Positions 5,712-8,661 of a stretch of DNA of 8,661 nt are shown piece after piece. Each line of letters starts with the position of its first letter. The first letter of the stretch is position 1. A program made the translations under genes and the position numbers. The notes under the pieces are model-generated. The model saw nothing but the letters and a program-made list of their open reading frames with translations. It did no database searches and was not told the DNA's origin. This DNA comes from Nitrospira defluvii (GTDB lineage Bacteria; Nitrospirota; Nitrospiria; Nitrospirales; Nitrospiraceae): assembly GCA_016199015.1 (NCBI GenBank), contig JACQHN010000166.1:1-8661 (forward strand). The letters are read 5' to 3'.

Positions 5712-7493
5712 ATGAAAGTTTCACTCCTGTTTCCTCCCACCTGGCACCCTTCTCAGCCCTACCTCAGCCTGCCATCACTTACAGGGTTTCTTACGCAGGC
5801 AGGGATAAAGAATGTCTCCCAACGCGATCTCGGCATCGAGTTGTTGGACAAGGTTCTGACGCAATCGTTTGCCCAAGATCTCTATCAGCAGCTGGTGGCA
5901 AAGCAGCACGGCCTTGAGCGGGAACGCACTGGTGAGACCGGGCCTGGGAGTGCTGAACAACTCGCGCGGATCATCGAGTCTCTCGATCGATTTCCGTATT
6001 TGTTCGAGCGTATCGAGTTGGCAAAAGAGACGCTGCGTGGAGAAGGGTTCTACGATATCGAGGCCTACCGCAACAGTCTTTTTCTGATCGATAAATGGCT
6101 TGAGGTGATCTCCTCGCTGTATTTCCCGACGCGAATGACGGTAGTCGATAACCAGTTTGGGGACTATTCGATCTACTCATCGAAAGATTTGGTCAAGGCC
6201 ATTCGGGATGAAACGCAGAATCCCTATGTCAGCTTATTCCGTGAGCATGTGTTGCCCTCTATTCTCACGGAGCGGCCGGATTTGGTCGGCGTGTCTATTA
6301 CAGCTACCTCGCAAATTATTCCAGGTCTCACGCTCTGTCGATTGATCAAAGAACATGCGCCGGAATTGCACGTGACCGTCGGCGGCAGCATTTTTACCCG
6401 ACTGGTGGATAACCTGCGTCGTTGCCCCTGGTTGTTCGACCTCGTCGACGATTTTGTGGTGTTCGAAGGGGAAACGGCTCTCCTTGAACTTGTGAATCAG
6501 ATGGACGGCAAGCGGGATTTCAGTAAGGTCCCCAATCTGATTTATCGCCAGAACGGCAAAATTACGGTCAATCAGCCGTTTTACTCTGAAAATATCAACC
6601 AGCTTACGGCGCCGAACTACGATGGCTTTCCGCTTGACCTCTACTTGTCGCCGGAGCCCGTTCTGCCGGTACAATTTTCACGCGGGTGCTATTACAAGGA
6701 CTGCGCGTTCTGTGCCCTCACGCTGGATCACCAAAACTTCCGTCAGCGCGATCCTGGCAAAACAGTGGATGATCTTGTCTGGCTGAAGGAGCGCTATGGG
6801 GCGCAATCATTTTTCTTCACCGACGAATGTTTTGCGCTGTCTCCGACCAAACGCCTCTGCCAACAGATGATCGACCGGCAGTTGAACGTGAAGTGGACCT
6901 GTGAGTTACGCTTTGAGAAAAACCTCACGCGTGAATTACTCGGACAGATGCGGGACGCCGGATGTTTGAAAATTGTATTCGGTCTGGAATCGTTCAATCA
7001 GCGGGTCATGGATTTCATGAAGAAGGGAATCAAGCAGGAGTCTGTGCGACGGATTGTCGATGATTGCGTCGATCTCGGCATCGCCGTGCACTGCTATGTG
7101 ATCGTCGGATTCCCTACGGAGAAGGAAGAAGAAGCGCTCGATACGATGAACTTCGTCGTCGGGAACACGAAGCTCCACGAGTCGTACGGATTCTCCTGCC
7201 AGCCCTGCCTCTTCGATTTGGAAAAAGAAGCGCCGATCATGAGCGATCCAGGCAGTTACGGCATTCGACGAATCATGCGGCCGGCCACGGAAGACTTGAG
7301 TCTCGGCTTCTTTTATGAAGTGCAAGAGGGCATGACGCCCGCCCAAGCTGAACAGTTGTATCAGCATGTGTATGAAAAGATCAGTGAAGTCGTGTGTGAA
7401 TTGCCGTTTAACTATTCGATGGCCGACGGGTTGCTGTATATCGCCCGGGCCAAGTCGCAAGCGTTACAGGTTCCACAACCGACCGGTGCCTAG
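5712..7493 (+). CDS. B12-binding-domain radical SAM protein (BchE/methyltransferase-like superfamily), substrate unknown
   Basis: Members of this family use a [4Fe-4S] cluster and S-adenosylmethionine to start radical chemistry, often with cobalamin. The 593-residue protein begins with MKVSLLFPPTWHPSQPYLSLPSLTGFL, the usual first strand and helix of the cobalamin-type Rossmann fold. A helical insertion of about 140 residues follows, then the rest of that fold (VGVSITATSQ, VTVGGS, FVVFEGETALLEL; 192-260). The DxHxxG motif for base-off cobalamin is not visible, as is common in this family. The radical SAM barrel opens with RGCYYKDCAFC: C326, C331 and C334, a CX4CX2C spacing instead of the classic CX3CX2C. 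Later marks are FTDE (369-372), GLES (424-427) and VGFPTEKEEEA (465-475). The C-terminal 100 residues are unassigned. The ATG at 5712 matches the domain start, but no strong ribosome site precedes it. It stands alone between two terminators. Ring, lipid or peptide modification are all possible. Confidence 0.88.
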   Translation: MKVSLLFPPTWHPSQPYLSLPSLTGFLTQAGIKNVSQRDLGIELLDKVLTQSFAQDLYQQLVAKQHGLERERTGETGPGSAEQLARIIESLDRFPYLFERIELAKETLRGEGFYDIEAYRNSLFLIDKWLEVISSLYFPTRMTVVDNQFGDYSIYSSKDLVKAIRDETQNPYVSLFREHVLPSILTERPDLVGVSITATSQIIPGLTLCRLIKEHAPELHVTVGGSIFTRLVDNLRRCPWLFDLVDDFVVFEGETALLELVNQMDGKRDFSKVPNLIYRQNGKITVNQPFYSENINQLTAPNYDGFPLDLYLSPEPVLPVQFSRGCYYKDCAFCALTLDHQNFRQRDPGKTVDDLVWLKERYGAQSFFFTDECFALSPTKRLCQQMIDRQLNVKWTCELRFEKNLTRELLGQMRDAGCLKIVFGLESFNQRVMDFMKKGIKQESVRRIVDDCVDLGIAVHCYVIVGFPTEKEEEALDTMNFVVGNTKLHESYGFSCQPCLFDLEKEAPIMSDPGSYGIRRIMRPATEDLSLGFFYEVQEGMTPAQAEQLYQHVYEKISEVVCELPFNYSMADGLLYIARAKSQALQVPQPTGA

Positions 7494-7512
7494 TTTCCCT
7501 GCTGTCGCCAGG

Positions 7513-7543
7513 ACCTGATGCGTCGAGCATCGACCGGTTTTTT
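7513..7543 (+). terminator. Probable rho-independent terminator after the radical SAM gene
   Basis: GATGC (7517-7521) pairs with GCATC (7527-7531) around a GTCGA loop, and ACC (7513-7515) can pair with GGT (7536-7538) outside it. An alternative stem is GTCGA (7522-7526) with TCGAC (7530-7534). A run of six T (7538-7543) follows at once. It lies about 20 bases after the stop codon and separates this gene from the membrane-protein gene. Confidence 0.6.
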
Positions 7544-7584
7544 CGTACGGGGCGATCACCAACGTTTTGCACGGGGGGCTGGAG

Positions 7585-8661
7585 ATGTCTGCCATAGCCG
7601 CCACAGTCGAACGGTCCACCGGACGGGTGGAAGATCAGGGCTTACTGTTCGAATACACCATCAAGCTGGTGCTATTCGTTGGTTTCTTCGAACTCGTGCT
7701 CTATCGGCTGGTCTCCCGTCTCGGGATGCATATCAGCAAGATTGCGGCGCAACACGAGTGGGTCGGTACCACCTTTCAATTGCTCACTTCTGTCGGATTT
7801 GCCCTGCTGAATATCGTGGCCATCTTCGTCTTTCTCGCACTCGTCGTCCTGCTGCTGAATAGAATGCGGGCCCGGGGCATTACGGGTATCCATGCCGTCA
7901 CAATTCCCAGCGTCGGACTGCTCTTGATTTTGACGGTCGCATTCCTGATCGTGCCGCCGGCTATGTTGGGCTCCATCGCATACAATGTCATTGCGCTCAT
8001 TGCGCTCACCGCCCTGATGATCGAATACCTGTCGCAGCACCAGGAGTGGTCCAAGCGGATCATGGGTGCGACCTATTATTTCGGCATTTCAGGGTGGCTC
8101 TACTATCAGATTTTTTCCACCACCTACGGGTGGATGGGGGTGATTGCGGCTCCCCCATTGGTCTATGAAGCCAATCGTCTCGGCGAAGCGCTGATGGTCC
8201 TTGCGAGCATACTCGTGTTTTGGGCCTATGGCCGCGGGGTGTCGTTTCGGACCCGGAACCGACAGCAGCGCCGACGCGCCATCTGGTTCGGGGCTGTCTC
8301 CGGGGTGGTGTTTCTGGCCTTGTTGTTCATGGACTATTTCCTGGGCCTCTACAATCCGGTTTTGGCCCATTCCATTCGGAAAGCCGGCGAAGGGATCAGC
8401 TGGATCTTTCAGATGGGCATGGGGTATACCTTTTACTTGCCCTTTGCGTTCTATGTCGCGGGGCTGCTGTGCTGGTCCTATACCGTGATCAGGCTTGTCA
8501 CGATGGGACGCCTGGCTGGATATGGCCTCGCATTAATGTTTATCGCCGGGTATGCGTTGCTGTTTTCAAGTTTGACCCTGATGGTCATCCTCGGGGTGAT
8601 GTTGCTGACACTCGACCGGCCCAAAGGCGCCGTGATGGAACAGGCGGCGGTGACCAAGCCC
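7585..8661 (+). CDS. Polytopic membrane protein of unknown function (3' partial, open at window end)
   Basis: An uninterrupted frame of 359 codons runs from the ATG at 7585 to the last base with no stop. The ATG has GGGGGG six bases upstream (7573-7578), a G-rich but non-classical ribosome site. The product is strongly hydrophobic. I read about nine or ten membrane spans, near residues 22-44, 64-91, 104-126, 129-149, 161-179, 198-216, 232-255, 272-302 and 312-343, the last two long enough to be more than one helix. A basic loop FRTRNRQQRRR (221-231) would face the cytoplasm by the positive-inside rule. No signal peptide, conserved catalytic motif or CxxCH is visible. The tail DRPKGAVMEQAAVTKP is hydrophilic, so the true end is probably near. 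I do not recognise the family. It is separated from the radical SAM gene by a terminator, so a shared role is not implied. Confidence 0.8.
   Translation, partial: MSAIAATVERSTGRVEDQGLLFEYTIKLVLFVGFFELVLYRLVSRLGMHISKIAAQHEWVGTTFQLLTSVGFALLNIVAIFVFLALVVLLLNRMRARGITGIHAVTIPSVGLLLILTVAFLIVPPAMLGSIAYNVIALIALTALMIEYLSQHQEWSKRIMGATYYFGISGWLYYQIFSTTYGWMGVIAAPPLVYEANRLGEALMVLASILVFWAYGRGVSFRTRNRQQRRRAIWFGAVSGVVFLALLFMDYFLGLYNPVLAHSIRKAGEGISWIFQMGMGYTFYLPFAFYVAGLLCWSYTVIRLVTMGRLAGYGLALMFIAGYALLFSSLTLMVILGVMLLTLDRPKGAVMEQAAVTKP

Noticed and set aside
7518..7862. Plus-strand 114-codon frame at the start of the membrane-protein region
   Set aside because: It begins inside the terminator stem and is basic and low in hydrophobicity; the overlapping frame from 7585 is open for 359 codons with clear membrane spans.

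Overview
The window looks like chromosomal DNA of a bacterium with a periplasmic type II DMSO-reductase-family molybdoenzyme. The best guess is a Nitrospira-type nitrite oxidiser. This rests on a TorD/NarJ-like chaperone beside an exported haem b gamma subunit of the NxrC/EbdC/DdhC type, near a sigma-54 regulator tail, a multi-cluster ferredoxin and a B12-type radical SAM protein. The genus is inferred; no rRNA or catalytic subunit is present to settle it. I saw no mobile element, CRISPR array, tRNA or rRNA.

Layout. (1) 1-232, plus: the 3' end of a Fis/NtrC-type regulator gene that begins outside the window. (2) 234-1346, minus: a seven-bladed WD40 propeller protein, convergent with the regulator and one base from it. 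(3) 1347-1541: a divergent control region with a GC-rich stem-loop and a likely promoter whose -10 is flanked by a dyad. (4) 1542-3192, plus: a tight pair, a HELMH zinc-metallopeptidase-like protein with a C-terminal CxxC/CxxC module, then a ferredoxin-like protein with four [4Fe-4S] motifs and a twin-arginine N-terminus. (5) 3193-3404: a near-consensus sigma-70 promoter and a leader inverted repeat. (6) 3405-5436, plus: the TorD-like chaperone and the haem b gamma subunit. (7) 5437-5711: no gene, but a chain of stem-loops ending in a nested terminator-like structure, then probable promoter elements. (8) 5712-7493, plus: a B12-binding-type radical SAM protein, followed by a terminator. (9) 7585 to the window end: a polytopic membrane protein, still open at the edge.

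How the genes may work together. The chaperone would hold the catalytic subunit until its molybdenum cofactor is inserted. The gamma subunit would carry electrons through haem b on the outer face of the inner membrane. The ferredoxin-like protein could be a further electron carrier. The catalytic alpha and iron-sulfur beta subunits are absent and presumably lie elsewhere. The metallopeptidase-like protein is the least understood member; its position beside the ferredoxin suggests a maturation or quality-control role, but this is inference only.
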